Shown here: in pieces, positions 27,464 to 36,954 of the stretch | Layout: every line of letters starts with the position of its first letter | Numbering within the stretch: position 1 is the first letter of the stretch | Assembly: GCA_000723505.1 (NCBI GenBank) | Contig: HG934468.1 | Coordinates: 2,264,798 to 2,328,797 of the forward strand | Reading direction: 5' to 3' | DNA length: 64,000 nt | Source of the DNA: Mucinivorans hirudinis | GTDB lineage: Bacteria; Bacteroidota; Bacteroidia; Bacteroidales; Rikenellaceae | Made by a program: the position numbers and the translations under genes | Notes under the pieces: model-generated | What the model was told of the DNA's origin: nothing | The model's input: the letters and a program-made list of their open reading frames with translations, nothing else | Databases searched by the model: none

Positions 27464-28735
27464 ATGAAAAAGATTTTATTATTAGCAGCGGCAACGCTAT
27501 TTTGCTCGGCAGCAATGGCTCAGGAGCCTGAAATGTCGCCAACGGAGCAAAACACGTCGGCAATCGTTTCAATTAAAGACGAGCTTGCCAAGTTGGGCTC
27601 TATCAAAATCAGCGGCTATGTGCAGGGGCAGTGGCAGTGGGCGAATCCCGCCGGAGCAACCCCATCGGGCTTTATCCGCACCTATGGAGATGCCTTCTCA
27701 GCGGATATGAACAACCGCTTCAATATTCGTCGCGGGCGCATAAAATTCACCTACACAAAAGGTACTATCTCGGCAGTAATCCAACCCGATTTTACCGAAA
27801 AAGGTGTCGCAATGAAGGATGCTTACGTTAATTATACATCACTCAAAAAGACGCTTACCATTCGTGCCGGTCTCTTTGACCGCCCCTTTGGTTACGAAAT
27901 CGAGTACTCCTCCTCCCAGCGCGAATCGGCTGAGCGTAGCCGCACATTCTTGGCTCTCTTCCCCGGCGAACGCGGTGTGGGTGCAAAGGTGCAGCTCAAG
28001 GGTTCGAGCGGTCTTCTTTCTATGTTTACTCTGGATGCAGGTCTCTTTAATGGTAACGGCATCGCGGTGGAGACAGACTCTTACAAGGACTTTATCGGTA
28101 AACTCGCCTTCCAAAAGAATTTCGTCTCAACTCAGCTCAATCTTGCCGTTTCATTGTATCAGGGTACTATCTGGGGTAGGAGTGCAACGGGCGAAAAATT
28201 TAATAAATACAGCTTCACCGGCGGCGAATGGAAAAAAGAGGAGGTGGCGAATGACACAAAATTTGCTCGTCAGTACCTTGGATTCTCGGGACGCGTTATT
28301 CAATACTGGGGTATAGGCACAACAAACCTTGTTGGTGAGGTGATTATGGGGCAGCAGCCTTCGGGTAAAACTGCTTTTGCAAACTCGGCAGGCGCATCTT
28401 TCAACGGCACGGGCGATATTTATCTTCGTCAATTCCGCGGCGGTTATGCAATGTTGGTACAGGACTTGGGCTTTTCTAAGAGCAGCATTATGCTGAAATA
28501 TGACTCTTTTAACCCCAATACTAAAATATCACTTTCGGAGCTTAATGCAGGCAAGGGTACGGCAGCAGATGTTCCATACACCACCGTTTCGGTTGGTTAT
28601 CTCTATAGGTTCAACGAGTCGCTACGTCTAATGGCTCAGTATGATATGACCTCGGCAAAGAAGACCGATATGGCGGCTATCAACGATTTCAAGATTCCAA
28701 ACGTCCTAACAATCCGCGCACAAGTTAAATTTTAA
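27464..28735 (+). CDS. Phosphate-selective porin (OprO/OprP-like)
   Basis: This 423-residue outer-membrane beta-barrel protein has a signal peptide cleaved near AMAQ (20). Alternating-strand barrel segments follow, including KISGYVQGQWQW and FNIRRGRIKFTYTKG, and the sequence ends in the aromatic VKF typical of outer-membrane proteins. OprO/OprP porins take up phosphate or polyphosphate. The promoter carries Pho-box-like repeats and pstS follows 76 bp later, which supports the role. Confidence 0.88.
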   Translation: MKKILLLAAATLFCSAAMAQEPEMSPTEQNTSAIVSIKDELAKLGSIKISGYVQGQWQWANPAGATPSGFIRTYGDAFSADMNNRFNIRRGRIKFTYTKGTISAVIQPDFTEKGVAMKDAYVNYTSLKKTLTIRAGLFDRPFGYEIEYSSSQRESAERSRTFLALFPGERGVGAKVQLKGSSGLLSMFTLDAGLFNGNGIAVETDSYKDFIGKLAFQKNFVSTQLNLAVSLYQGTIWGRSATGEKFNKYSFTGGEWKKEEVANDTKFARQYLGFSGRVIQYWGIGTTNLVGEVIMGQQPSGKTAFANSAGASFNGTGDIYLRQFRGGYAMLVQDLGFSKSSIMLKYDSFNPNTKISLSELNAGKGTAADVPYTTVSVGYLYRFNESLRLMAQYDMTSAKKTDMAAINDFKIPNVLTIRAQVKF

Positions 28736-28754
28736 TCGCGGGAATCATAGCTGA

Positions 28755-28787
28755 CCTACCAGTCCTAAATTTCCTGCCAGTCCTAAA
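28755..28787 (+). repeat. Short tandem repeat, AGTCCTAAA type
   Basis: CCTACCAGTCCTAAA is followed by CCTGCCAGTCCTAAA between the porin and pstS. The same units, in larger number, occur at 47780-47856. Confidence 0.6.
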
Positions 28788-28811
28788 ACTCACAAAAAAA
28801 ATCACGAAAAA

Positions 28812-29618
28812 ATGAAAAGAATATTATTAGCTGCAATCGCGGTAACTGTTACTATTGCCGCTTCGGCACAAAAAATCAAGGGTTCGGATACAGTGCTTCC
28901 ACTTGCACAAAAGGTTGCGGAGCAGTATCAAAAGGATGGTAACACGGGTGTAGTTGTTACCGGTGGTGGCTCGGGTGTGGGTATTTCGGCACTCATCGAC
29001 GGCTCTACGGACATAGCAATGGCTTCGCGTCCGATGAAATTCGACGAAAAACTCAAACTCCAACAAGCAGGCAAAAACCCTGTGGAAAAGACCATTGCGT
29101 GGGATGCTCTGGCGGTGGTGGTAAATCCGAAAAACACGGTATCGCAACTTACCCGCCAACAACTCGAGGATATTTTTACGGGCAAAATCACCAACTGGAA
29201 GCAGGTGGGTGGCGCAGACGAAAAAATTGTTGTCTACTCGCGTGAGAGCTCCTCGGGCACTTATGAGTTCTTCAAGGAGCATATTCTCAAAAACAAGAAC
29301 TACAAGAGCGACATCCTTTCGATGCCTGCAACGGGTGCTATCATCCAATCGGTTTCGCAAACTCCGGGAGCGATAGGTTATGTGGGTGTTGCATACCTCA
29401 ATAACTCAGTCAAAGCATTGGAGGTTTCTATGGATGGCAAAAAATTTGTTACCCCCTCTTATGCAACCGCAAAGGATAAGAGCTATCCGGTGGTTCGCCC
29501 TCTATACTTCTACTACCTGAAAGCTGACGAGAAGAAGGTTACACCTTTCGTGGGCTACATTATGGGTAGCAAGGGTCAGGCGATTGCTAAGGAGATGGGC
29601 TATATCGATATTTTGTAG
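28812..29618 (+). CDS. pstS: Phosphate ABC transporter substrate-binding protein
   Basis: PstS binds phosphate in the periplasm and delivers it to PstCA. After a signal peptide (cleavage near ASAQ, 20) come the phosphate-site loops KGSDTVLP (24-30), GGGSGVGIS (51-59), ASRPM (71-75) and RESSSGTYEF (144-153). At 268 residues it is of the short PstS type. The signal peptide has no lipobox, so the protein should be soluble or loosely held. Confidence 0.95.
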   Translation: MKRILLAAIAVTVTIAASAQKIKGSDTVLPLAQKVAEQYQKDGNTGVVVTGGGSGVGISALIDGSTDIAMASRPMKFDEKLKLQQAGKNPVEKTIAWDALAVVVNPKNTVSQLTRQQLEDIFTGKITNWKQVGGADEKIVVYSRESSSGTYEFFKEHILKNKNYKSDILSMPATGAIIQSVSQTPGAIGYVGVAYLNNSVKALEVSMDGKKFVTPSYATAKDKSYPVVRPLYFYYLKADEKKVTPFVGYIMGSKGQAIAKEMGYIDIL

Positions 29619-29624
29619 AGTAAA

Positions 29625-29668
29625 TACGCACATAGGGAGTCAGAGAACAGACTACTCCCTATGTGCGT
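29625..29668 (+). terminator. Hairpin between pstS and pstC (possible attenuator)
   Basis: A 16-bp stem (TACGCACATAGGGAGT with its exact complement) and a ~13-nt loop fill the pstS-pstC gap. No T-run follows, so it may instead stabilise the pstS mRNA and give more PstS than permease. Confidence 0.7.
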
Positions 29669-29687
29669 ATTCTATATTTCCATAATA

Positions 29688-30896
29688 ATGAAAAGAAACA
29701 TTAGGAAATTTTTCGAGGCAGTTGTCGAAAAAATACTTTTGGCGAGCGGAGCGGTTACTTCGGTAACCATTCTACTCATCATTCTCTTCCTCTTTCGCGA
29801 AGGGTCAGGACTCTTCCGAACACCCATTGTCGAGGGTGGATATTCGCTCATTGTCAACTCCTCTAACCGAGTAACCAATTTAGAGCCGCAACAGATTAAA
29901 GACATCTTCGATGCCAAAATCGAAAACTGGTCGCAGGTTGGCGGAGCAGATGAGCCAATTTTGGTTTTCCGCCTCAACGACATCGTCAACTATGCGAGTG
30001 CTGAGGAAATTGGTGAAGATTTTTCGGGGATGGCTGCCGTGCTGGGGCGCGTTATAGAGGAAAATAAAAATATTATTGCCTTTGTTCCCACCGAATACCT
30101 GCCCGCCCAATACGACGGCAGAAATATTGCCGAAGAAGACATCACCCCCTCGGAGTTTTTTATGGGCGAAGAGTGGTTTCCCACAGCTCAACCTGCCCCG
30201 CTATTCGGTGTTTTGCCCCTGATTTGGGGTACGCTATGGGTGTCGTTGGCGGCGATTTTGTTTGCACTTCCCTTTGCAATGGCGGCGGCAATATACATCG
30301 GGGAAATTGCCCACCCACGTATTCGTAAGATTCTCAAACCGCTCTTTGAACTGCTCGCCGGTATCCCCTCGGTGGTTTACGGCTTTTTTGGGTTGGTTGT
30401 GATTGTACCTTTGGTGCAACAACTCTTTGGATTGCCTGTGGGCGAAACGGCACTTTCGGGGGCGATAATTTTGGCAATTATGGCACTACCTACCATTATA
30501 ACCGTAGCGGAGGACTCCATCAGAAATGTTCCTCGCGCAGCGCGTGAGGCATCCTTGGCACTGGGTGCGAGTAAGTGGCAGACGATATGGCGCGTGGTGT
30601 TGCCCTATGGCATCAGCGGGATTATGGCAGGTGTGGTGCTCGGCATAGGGCGTGCCATTGGCGAGACTATGGCGGTGTTGATGGTTACGGGTAATGCAGC
30701 CGTAATTCCGACAACGCTGCTTGAACCCGTGCGAACAATACCCGCAACCATTGCCGCCGAATTGGGCGAAGCTCCCGCAGGCGGCGCACACTACCAGGCA
30801 CTCTTTATGTTGGGGGTAATACTCTTCTTGATAACGTTGGTCATCTCTATATTGGCAGAATTTTTTGCATCCAAACGTCCTAAACCACAGATATAA
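29688..30896 (+). CDS. pstC: Phosphate ABC permease PstC with a PstS-like insertion
   Basis: PstC and PstA form the inner-membrane channel. This PstC has about 402 residues, against ~300-320 in most bacteria. The extra part follows the first membrane helix (about 17-37). Residues 52-94 align without gaps to PstS 101-143, including DIF-x-x-KI-x-NW and QVGGADE, and AFVPTEYL (131-138) recalls the PstS segment GYVGVAYL. The permease part begins near 175 with the EAA-type loop in AAREASLALGAS. The ATG at 29688 is chosen; an upstream ATG lies inside the hairpin. It overlaps pstA by 1 bp. Confidence 0.93.
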   Translation: MKRNIRKFFEAVVEKILLASGAVTSVTILLIILFLFREGSGLFRTPIVEGGYSLIVNSSNRVTNLEPQQIKDIFDAKIENWSQVGGADEPILVFRLNDIVNYASAEEIGEDFSGMAAVLGRVIEENKNIIAFVPTEYLPAQYDGRNIAEEDITPSEFFMGEEWFPTAQPAPLFGVLPLIWGTLWVSLAAILFALPFAMAAAIYIGEIAHPRIRKILKPLFELLAGIPSVVYGFFGLVVIVPLVQQLFGLPVGETALSGAIILAIMALPTIITVAEDSIRNVPRAAREASLALGASKWQTIWRVVLPYGISGIMAGVVLGIGRAIGETMAVLMVTGNAAVIPTTLLEPVRTIPATIAAELGEAPAGGAHYQALFMLGVILFLITLVISILAEFFASKRPKPQI

Positions 30897-31759
30897 TGAG
30901 CAATTATTATCAAAGGAAGAAAAAGACGCAAGGCGTAGCATTTTTCTTGTTCAAGTTGATGAGTTGGACCATTGTCGCAATTCTCTTTTGGATACTCGGT
31001 TTCTTGGTGGTCAAGGGTGTCGGAGTGATTAACTGGGAGTTTCTCACCGCCTCACCCGAGGATGGAATGACCAAGGGCGGAATTTTTCCCGCCATTGTCG
31101 GAACGCTCTGTTTGGTGGTCGGCTCTATGGTATTTGCCTTCCCCATCGGGGTGATGTCGGGAATCTATATTGCTGAGTATGCGGCTAATAATTTCGTTGT
31201 GAAATTTATACGAGTGATGACCAATAATTTGGCATCCATTCCCTCCATTGTATTCGGGTTGTTTGGTATGGCTCTATTTGTTAATACTTTGGGCTTCGGG
31301 GACTCAATAATTGCGGGCTCGCTCACTTTGGGATTACTGGTTCTGCCAGTTGTTATCCGCACAACGGAAGAGGCGCTCAAATCCATAGACGGCAGTTATC
31401 GCAGCGGCTCGCTTGCATTGGGTGCAAGTAAGTTGCAGACCATTCGTAAGGTAACTCTGCCGATGGCTATGCCCAATATTATTACGGGTCTGATACTCTC
31501 CGTTGGGCGTGTCTCGGGCGAGACCGCGCCAATTCTCTTTACCGTGGCTGCATACTTTCTACCCAAGCTGCCAACCTCGATTTTCGACCAAGTTATGGCA
31601 CTTCCCTATCACCTATACGTTTTGGCAACAAGCGGTACGGACATAGAGGCGGCACGCCCAATGGCTTATGGCACGGCTCTGGTGCTGATTTTGATAGTGT
31701 TGATTATGAATCTCCTGGCAAACGTTATGCGAGGGTTCTTTGCAAAAAAATTGAAATAA
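30896..31759 (+). CDS. pstA: Phosphate ABC permease PstA
   Basis: This 287-residue inner-membrane permease has about six membrane helices and the EAA loop [21 protein letters not shown]. It pairs with PstC. Start and stop overlap the neighbouring genes by one base each, so pstC-pstA-pstB are translated as a coupled unit. Confidence 0.95.
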   Translation: MSNYYQRKKKTQGVAFFLFKLMSWTIVAILFWILGFLVVKGVGVINWEFLTASPEDGMTKGGIFPAIVGTLCLVVGSMVFAFPIGVMSGIYIAEYAANNFVVKFIRVMTNNLASIPSIVFGLFGMALFVNTLGFGDSIIAGSLTLGLLVLPVVIRTTEEALKSIDGSYRSGSLALGASKLQTIRKVTLPMAMPNIITGLILSVGRVSGETAPILFTVAAYFLPKLPTSIFDQVMALPYHLYVLATSGTDIEAARPMAYGTALVLILIVLIMNLLANVMRGFFAKKLK

Positions 31760-32508
31760 TGATTATAGAGGCAAAAAATGTAGATTTCTGGTACGGCAAC
31801 TTTCACGCCCTGCGGGGAATCTCGATGAACATAGAAAAAAATACGGTAACGGCTTTTATCGGTCCGTCGGGTTGCGGTAAATCGACTTTCCTCAGACTGA
31901 TGAACCGGATGAATGATTTGATAGACCACACTCGCCTTACGGGTGAAATTCTCATCAAAGGTGAGAATATTTACAGCCGTGGGGTCGAGGTCGATTTGTT
32001 GCGGTCGGAGGTAGGTATGGTTTTCCAAAAGCCTAATCCGTTTCCAAAGACAATTTTCGAGAATGTGGCGTACGGCTTAAAGGTCAATGGTGAGCGCAGC
32101 AAAAGCGTCATCAGGGATAAGGTTGAAAATGCTCTAAAACAGGCGGCTTTGTGGGGTGAGGTTAGCGATAAGTTGAACCAGTCGGCAATGGCACTCAGCG
32201 GCGGACAGCAGCAACGCCTCTGCATTGCGCGCGCACTGGCAGTGAGCCCTGATATTATCCTTATGGACGAACCTGCGTCGGCACTCGACCCCATTTCGAC
32301 AGCCAAAATCGAGGAGTTGATCTTTGAACTAAAAAGCAACTACACAATCGTTATTGTTACTCATAATATGCAGCAGGCTGCCCGCGTGAGTGACAAGACA
32401 GCCTTCTTTTATTTGGGTGAACTTATCGAATACGACAACACGAAAACGATGTTCCTGAACCCTAAAAAGGAGGCAACTCAAAACTACATCACCGGACGCT
32501 TCGGTTAG
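31759..32508 (+). CDS. pstB: Phosphate ABC transporter ATPase
   Basis: PstB powers phosphate import on the cytoplasmic side. Walker [10 protein letters not shown] (about 35-43), the Q-loop ([16 protein letters not shown]), the signature [15 protein letters not shown] and Walker [14 protein letters not shown] are all intact. The 249-residue length is normal. Confidence 0.97.
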   Translation: MIIEAKNVDFWYGNFHALRGISMNIEKNTVTAFIGPSGCGKSTFLRLMNRMNDLIDHTRLTGEILIKGENIYSRGVEVDLLRSEVGMVFQKPNPFPKTIFENVAYGLKVNGERSKSVIRDKVENALKQAALWGEVSDKLNQSAMALSGGQQQRLCIARALAVSPDIILMDEPASALDPISTAKIEELIFELKSNYTIVIVTHNMQQAARVSDKTAFFYLGELIEYDNTKTMFLNPKKEATQNYITGRFG

Positions 32509-32547
32509 TCTCCCTTCTTCCTTCTCAAAACTCACACCATCCCAACA

Positions 32548-33219
32548 ATGAAACACACAGAAAACGAAATAAAAACCATCCATCAAGCCTACAACACAAT
32601 GTGGGAGTTAGTGGAGCAGCAGGTACGCAAGGCGTATGATGCTTTTACAAAAGGTGACAAAAATTTGGCGAGAGAGATAATTTCTCGCGAAAAAATGGTA
32701 AATTCGCAGGAACTTGTCGTTGATGCCCATTGCGAGAACTTCTTGGCACTCTTTGCCCCAGTGGCTGTAGATTTGCGATTTGTACTCTCCTTGTTGCAGA
32801 TTAACAACAACTTAGAGCGCATAGGAGACTTTGCCCAAAGCATCGCTCTATTTGTACTCTATCAACAAACAAAGCCGTTGGATGCGGAGTTGGTCAAGAG
32901 GTTGCAACTTCAAAAGATGATTGACACCTCCCTTAAAATGATGGAGTTAGCACGCTGTTCTTTCGATAGCGAAGACTCGACAAAGGCTAACAGAGTGTTG
33001 GGTATGGACGATGTGATAGACCGTGCCAATGACGAGGTTACGGCTATCATTGCCGAATATATCACCGCCCATCCCGAACAGACCAAGGAGATGTTGCACT
33101 TGCTACTTGCAATCCGCCGTATCGAACGCATTGGCGACCGTCTGAGCAATATAGCTGAAAATGTAGTTTTTTACATTGATGCAAAAGAGATTAGACATAA
33201 GGGGACATTTAAGAATTAG
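32548..33219 (+). CDS. phoU: Phosphate signalling protein PhoU
   Basis: PhoU is a cytoplasmic all-helical protein that links Pst transport to PhoR and restrains the Pho response. This 223-residue sequence has two three-helix repeats with the metal-binding patterns NNLERIGDFAQSI and RRIERIGDRLSNI. It lies 39 bp after pstB in the same unit. Its last codons overlap repeat copy C2. Confidence 0.94.
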   Translation: MKHTENEIKTIHQAYNTMWELVEQQVRKAYDAFTKGDKNLAREIISREKMVNSQELVVDAHCENFLALFAPVAVDLRFVLSLLQINNNLERIGDFAQSIALFVLYQQTKPLDAELVKRLQLQKMIDTSLKMMELARCSFDSEDSTKANRVLGMDDVIDRANDEVTAIIAEYITAHPEQTKEMLHLLLAIRRIERIGDRLSNIAENVVFYIDAKEIRHKGTFKN

Positions 33220-33258
33220 CAAATAATCATCTTGGGGTTGTTACTTAGGAATGTATTG
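33200..33258 (+). repeat. Dispersed intergenic repeat, copy C2
   Basis: It shares the 17-bp core ATCATCTTGGGGTTGTT with C1 (4910-4926) and GAATTAGCAA-type flanks with C3 (52797-52852). It lies between phoU and the response regulator gene. About 30 bp later comes ATATTAACTGGGCATTAAAC, closely related to 43388-43407. Confidence 0.55.
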
Positions 33259-33390
33259 TTGTTTTTCGGAATTTTTAGAAACCCGCATATTAACTGGGCA
33301 TTAAACAAAAATGGAGGTTGAGTGGCTGAGAATATGAATCAATAAACGGTTTGCTTCTCATCAATTCGACTTATCAACTTATCACTTAAA

Positions 33391-34068
33391 ATGAAAATTC
33401 TTGTTGTAGACGACGAGGCTGATTTGCGGGAGATACTGCAATTCAACCTTGAAAGCGAAGGATACACTGTCGATGTAGCCTCCTCGGCAGAGGAGGCTCT
33501 TGGTGTGCTTGAGCCCGACCACTCGCTTATAATCCTAGACGTGATGATGGGTGAGATGAGCGGCTACAAGATGGCTGAGAGGCTGCGTAAGGAACTCTTC
33601 AACAACGTACCGATTATCTTTCTAACTGCCAAAACACAGGAGAACGACCTGCTCACCGGCTTTTCCGTAGGAGGTGATGACTATATCACCAAGCCTTTTT
33701 CAATTAAAGAGCTGTTGGTTCGGACAAAGGCTTTGCTCAAACGTGCCTCTATGGCAGAAGAGAACGGGCAACAGCGTGATACTGTACAAATTGGTGAACT
33801 CACCATAAACGTCATCACCAAGGAGGTTACATTCGGTGGCAATACAATGCTTCTCACCAAAAAAGAGTATGAAATATTGCTGTTACTTGCCAGAGCCAAC
33901 GGGCGCTTCCTCTCTCGCGAGGTGATTCTGGACAAGGTCTGGGGAGATACTTTCGTTGCCGAACGGACGGTGGATGTCCACATCACCAACCTGCGTAAGA
34001 AACTTGCAGATACCAAACTTACCGTAATCTCGCGCACAAATTATGGCTATTCGTTGGAAGAGAAATAG
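33391..34068 (+). CDS. Response regulator, PhoB/OmpR family
   Basis: The receiver domain (1-120) has the acidic pair VVDDEAD, phospho-acceptor Asp in LIILDVMMGE (about 50) and Lys in YITKPF. A C-terminal winged helix follows (about 130-225, LTKKEYEILLLLARANGRFLSR). The gene lies after phoU and overlaps the kinase gene by 26 bp, so it is probably PhoB/PhoP for the Pho regulon, including the Pho-box-like site at 27.4 kb. The link is inferred from context. Confidence 0.9.
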   Translation: MKILVVDDEADLREILQFNLESEGYTVDVASSAEEALGVLEPDHSLIILDVMMGEMSGYKMAERLRKELFNNVPIIFLTAKTQENDLLTGFSVGGDDYITKPFSIKELLVRTKALLKRASMAEENGQQRDTVQIGELTINVITKEVTFGGNTMLLTKKEYEILLLLARANGRFLSREVILDKVWGDTFVAERTVDVHITNLRKKLADTKLTVISRTNYGYSLEEK

Positions 34069-35446
34069 TTTCCGGCAACAAATCATACTGTTCTACCTCG
34101 TTCTGTTCATCGTGTTCGGAACGGGGGTGTTTGTTTTTCAGCAATACAGAGAGGCGAATTATCGCAAGCAGGCATTAGAGAATATTTTGAAATCCTATGC
34201 CGGCATAATCCAAAGGGGAGGTGTTACGGATGCTCTGCCCTCGAACCTTCGGGTGACGATTGTCAAAGGCGACGGGCAGGTCATCTTCGACAATGAGGTG
34301 GAGGATTTGAACTCGATGGACAACCACCTGCAAAGACCCGAGATAGAGAGTGCATTATCCAAGGGAGAGGGTGTGACAATAAGGCATTCGCAAAGCAAGA
34401 AGCAGGATTTTTTCTACTATGCCGTCCGATATGGCGACAACTATTTGCGAGTTGCGTTGCCCTTTGACCTCGAGCTTAAGTCGCAGTTGAGCAACGACAA
34501 CGTTTTCTTGCTCTTCTTCCTACTATTTTTTGTGGCGGCTCTAATATTTGTTTTGGTCATATCCGACCGTTTTGGCAATAATATAAGCCAGTTACACCGC
34601 TTTGCCACAGCCACCGACAAGGGTGAAAACATCGAATTAAACTTTATCGACAACGAACTCGGCGACATCAGCCGCCAAATTGCCCACAATTATAACCTTC
34701 TCATTGAGAGCGAAGCACGCTTAGCACAGGAGCACCAAAAGCTCTTAGAGAGCACCGAGACAAGTCGGCGAATGAAACACGAAATGACGGGCAACATAGC
34801 GCACGAGCTCAAAACCCCCGTTGCAGCCGTTCGCGGCTATATCGAAACCCTGCTTTCGCAAAAAGTCCCCTTAGAACGACAACAACAATTTCTGCTCCGA
34901 TGCCACGACCAAATCATCCGCCTCTCCCATCTAATTGATGATATATCACTCATAACCAAGATAGAGGAGGCTCCAACACTGTTTGCCAAGGAGAGTGTAA
35001 ACCTGCTTGACACTTTGAATGAGGTGCTATACGACCTTCAGGAAGAGATAACGAGTGCCGGGGACAGTGTCGAAGACAACCTACCCGATACACTCTTTGT
35101 GAATGGCAGTCGCACATTGATTTACTCCATATTTCGCAACTTAGTCGAAAATACGCTCAAATATGCGGGGCGGGGCGTGACAATATCCGTAGACCTGCTC
35201 GCCGGAAGCGAAGAGTACTACACCATATCATATCGCGACAATGGGGCAGGCATATCCTCCGAACACTTTCCTCGCCTCTTCGAGAGATTCTATCGTGTCG
35301 ATTACGGGCGCTCGCGCGAGGGCGGTGGCTCGGGTTTGGGACTCTCCATCGTGCGCAATGCAGTTGCCATCCATCGTGGCGAAATATCTGTATCCACTCC
35401 CCCACAGGGCGGTGTAGAATTTATCTTTACACTAGCAGTGAAATAG
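34043..35446 (+). CDS. Sensor histidine kinase, PhoR-like
   Basis: This 467-residue membrane kinase has helices near 12-31 and 150-170 around a ~115-residue periplasmic region, then a HAMP-like linker, the HisKA box with phospho-His in IAHELKTPVAAV, and a HATPase_c domain (N-box NLVENTLKYAG, DNGAGIS, GGGSGLGLSI). It partners the regulator just upstream. PhoR in other bacteria senses phosphate through PhoU and Pst; both are adjacent here. Confidence 0.9.
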   Translation: MAIRWKRNSFRQQIILFYLVLFIVFGTGVFVFQQYREANYRKQALENILKSYAGIIQRGGVTDALPSNLRVTIVKGDGQVIFDNEVEDLNSMDNHLQRPEIESALSKGEGVTIRHSQSKKQDFFYYAVRYGDNYLRVALPFDLELKSQLSNDNVFLLFFLLFFVAALIFVLVISDRFGNNISQLHRFATATDKGENIELNFIDNELGDISRQIAHNYNLLIESEARLAQEHQKLLESTETSRRMKHEMTGNIAHELKTPVAAVRGYIETLLSQKVPLERQQQFLLRCHDQIIRLSHLIDDISLITKIEEAPTLFAKESVNLLDTLNEVLYDLQEEITSAGDSVEDNLPDTLFVNGSRTLIYSIFRNLVENTLKYAGRGVTISVDLLAGSEEYYTISYRDNGAGISSEHFPRLFERFYRVDYGRSREGGGSGLGLSIVRNAVAIHRGEISVSTPPQGGVEFIFTLAVK

Positions 35447-35529
35447 CTGCCAAATCTGTGCAATCAACCACCATTAATAGTCTTTGGTACGAAAATTGCG
35501 CAGCAATAGTGAAAAGATTTATTAAAAAA

Positions 35530-36057
35530 ATGAAAGATACTGAAAAACAAGTCGTTGATAATGACGCTCCAGAGACAATTAATGTAGAAGAAGTTGCGCA
35601 GACTGACGAAATGACAGATGCAGAGCACTCCACAAGTGACAATGAGGCAGCCATATGGCAGGATAAATATATCCGTTTGTCGGCTGAGTTCGACAACTAT
35701 CGAAAGCGGACTCTCAGGGAGAAGATGGAACTCGCCGCAAGTGGCGGAGCAGATGTGTTGAAGGCTATTTTGGGCACGTGCGACGATTTCGAGAGGGCAC
35801 TGTCGGCGATGGAAGATTCATCTGAAAAAGAAGGAATTACATTGGTTTATCAGAAATTCCGAGATACGCTCAAAACAAAAGGGGTTACCGAAATTGAATG
35901 TCTTGGAAAGCCCTTTGATGTAGATTTTGCGGAGGCTATAGCCAAGATTCCCGCAACGACACCCGAGCAAGTTGGCAATGTAATTGACGTTGTGCAGAAG
36001 GGCTATATGCTCAGAGATAAGGTTTTGCGATTTGCCAAAGTTGTGGTTGCCGAATAA
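35530..36057 (+). CDS. grpE: Nucleotide exchange factor GrpE
   Basis: GrpE releases ADP from DnaK. The 175-residue protein has an acidic, disordered N-terminus (1-45), a long dimerisation helix including RLSAEFDNYRKRT, and the C-terminal beta domain ending KGYMLRDKVLRFAKVVV. The ATG at 35530 avoids an implausible upstream extension. dnaJ follows after one inserted gene; dnaK is not in the window. Confidence 0.95.
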   Translation: MKDTEKQVVDNDAPETINVEEVAQTDEMTDAEHSTSDNEAAIWQDKYIRLSAEFDNYRKRTLREKMELAASGGADVLKAILGTCDDFERALSAMEDSSEKEGITLVYQKFRDTLKTKGVTEIECLGKPFDVDFAEAIAKIPATTPEQVGNVIDVVQKGYMLRDKVLRFAKVVVAE

Positions 36058-36109
36058 CCCTTTTATCGCCCAACTCAAGCACCATACTCAACCCACTCCC
36101 ACCCGAAAA

Positions 36110-36883
36110 ATGAAAAGAATCATCGCCTTATCAATGGTATTGCTACCCTTTTTAGCATTTTCACAAAACCACGAAAAATATCTCTCCAAGGAGCTTGTCG
36201 TGGGGCGTGATACGTTGAAATATCGCATTTTGTATCCCGAAAATTTTTGTGCCTGCGAGAGCTACCCTGTGGTGTTCTTCCTGCACGGGTCGGGCGAGCG
36301 CGGTGGCGATAACCAAAAGCAGCTTACGTGGGGAGCGGATGTTTTTTTGGATTCGACTTTTCGTAAAAACCATCCTGCCATCGTAATTTTTCCGCAATGT
36401 CCCCAAGGCGAGCGTTGGTTCGACAACAATAACTATGAGGCTCTCAGAGAGGATATTGAGCGAACAGAAATGAGTGATATTCAGCAATCGAAAGTCAGCA
36501 TAATGTTGGACAATCTCATTGATTCAACCCAAAAGTGGACTTACGTAGATACAGATCGCTACTACATTGTTGGGCTTTCGATGGGCGGATTCGGAATATA
36601 CGAACTACTTAGTCGCCGTCCCGACACATTTGCAGCGGCAGTTCCCATTTGCGGCGGTGGAGTTTTGAAGGATGCAAAACGTTACGCAGAAAATGTGTCG
36701 ATTTGGATTTTCCACGGACAAACCGATGATGTTGTCAATGTCGAATATTCGCGTAAGATGTACGATAAGTTGAAAAGTCTCGGAGCAGACGTGCAGTATA
36801 CAGAGTTCCCCGGGGTAACCCACAACTCTTGGACACCGGCATTTGCAACGGAAGGGCTGATGGATTGGATTTTTAGTAAATAA
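36110..36883 (+). CDS. Exported alpha/beta-hydrolase esterase
   Basis: The ATG at 36110 gives a signal peptide (cut near LAFSQN, 20) and a 257-residue protein. The catalytic residues are visible: Ser157 in GLSMGG, Asp207 in GQTDDVV and His238 in GVTHNSW; the oxyanion stretch is [11 protein letters not shown] (57-67). It resembles the PHB-depolymerase/LpqC-like and dienelactone-hydrolase-like group, probably a carbohydrate or acyl esterase in the periplasm. It sits between grpE and dnaJ, where it has no obvious functional link. Confidence 0.85.
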   Translation: MKRIIALSMVLLPFLAFSQNHEKYLSKELVVGRDTLKYRILYPENFCACESYPVVFFLHGSGERGGDNQKQLTWGADVFLDSTFRKNHPAIVIFPQCPQGERWFDNNNYEALREDIERTEMSDIQQSKVSIMLDNLIDSTQKWTYVDTDRYYIVGLSMGGFGIYELLSRRPDTFAAAVPICGGGVLKDAKRYAENVSIWIFHGQTDDVVNVEYSRKMYDKLKSLGADVQYTEFPGVTHNSWTPAFATEGLMDWIFSK

Positions 36884-36954
36884 CGAGAATCGGGAATCGA
36901 GGCGCTAATAAGGGGCTTGCGAAAATTGTTGAACCGATTCACGAAAGAAAAAAT

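Noticed and set aside
29661-29687. Upstream ATG as the pstC start
   Set aside because: It lies in the right arm of the pstS-pstC hairpin, and the added residues do not look like the family N-terminus.
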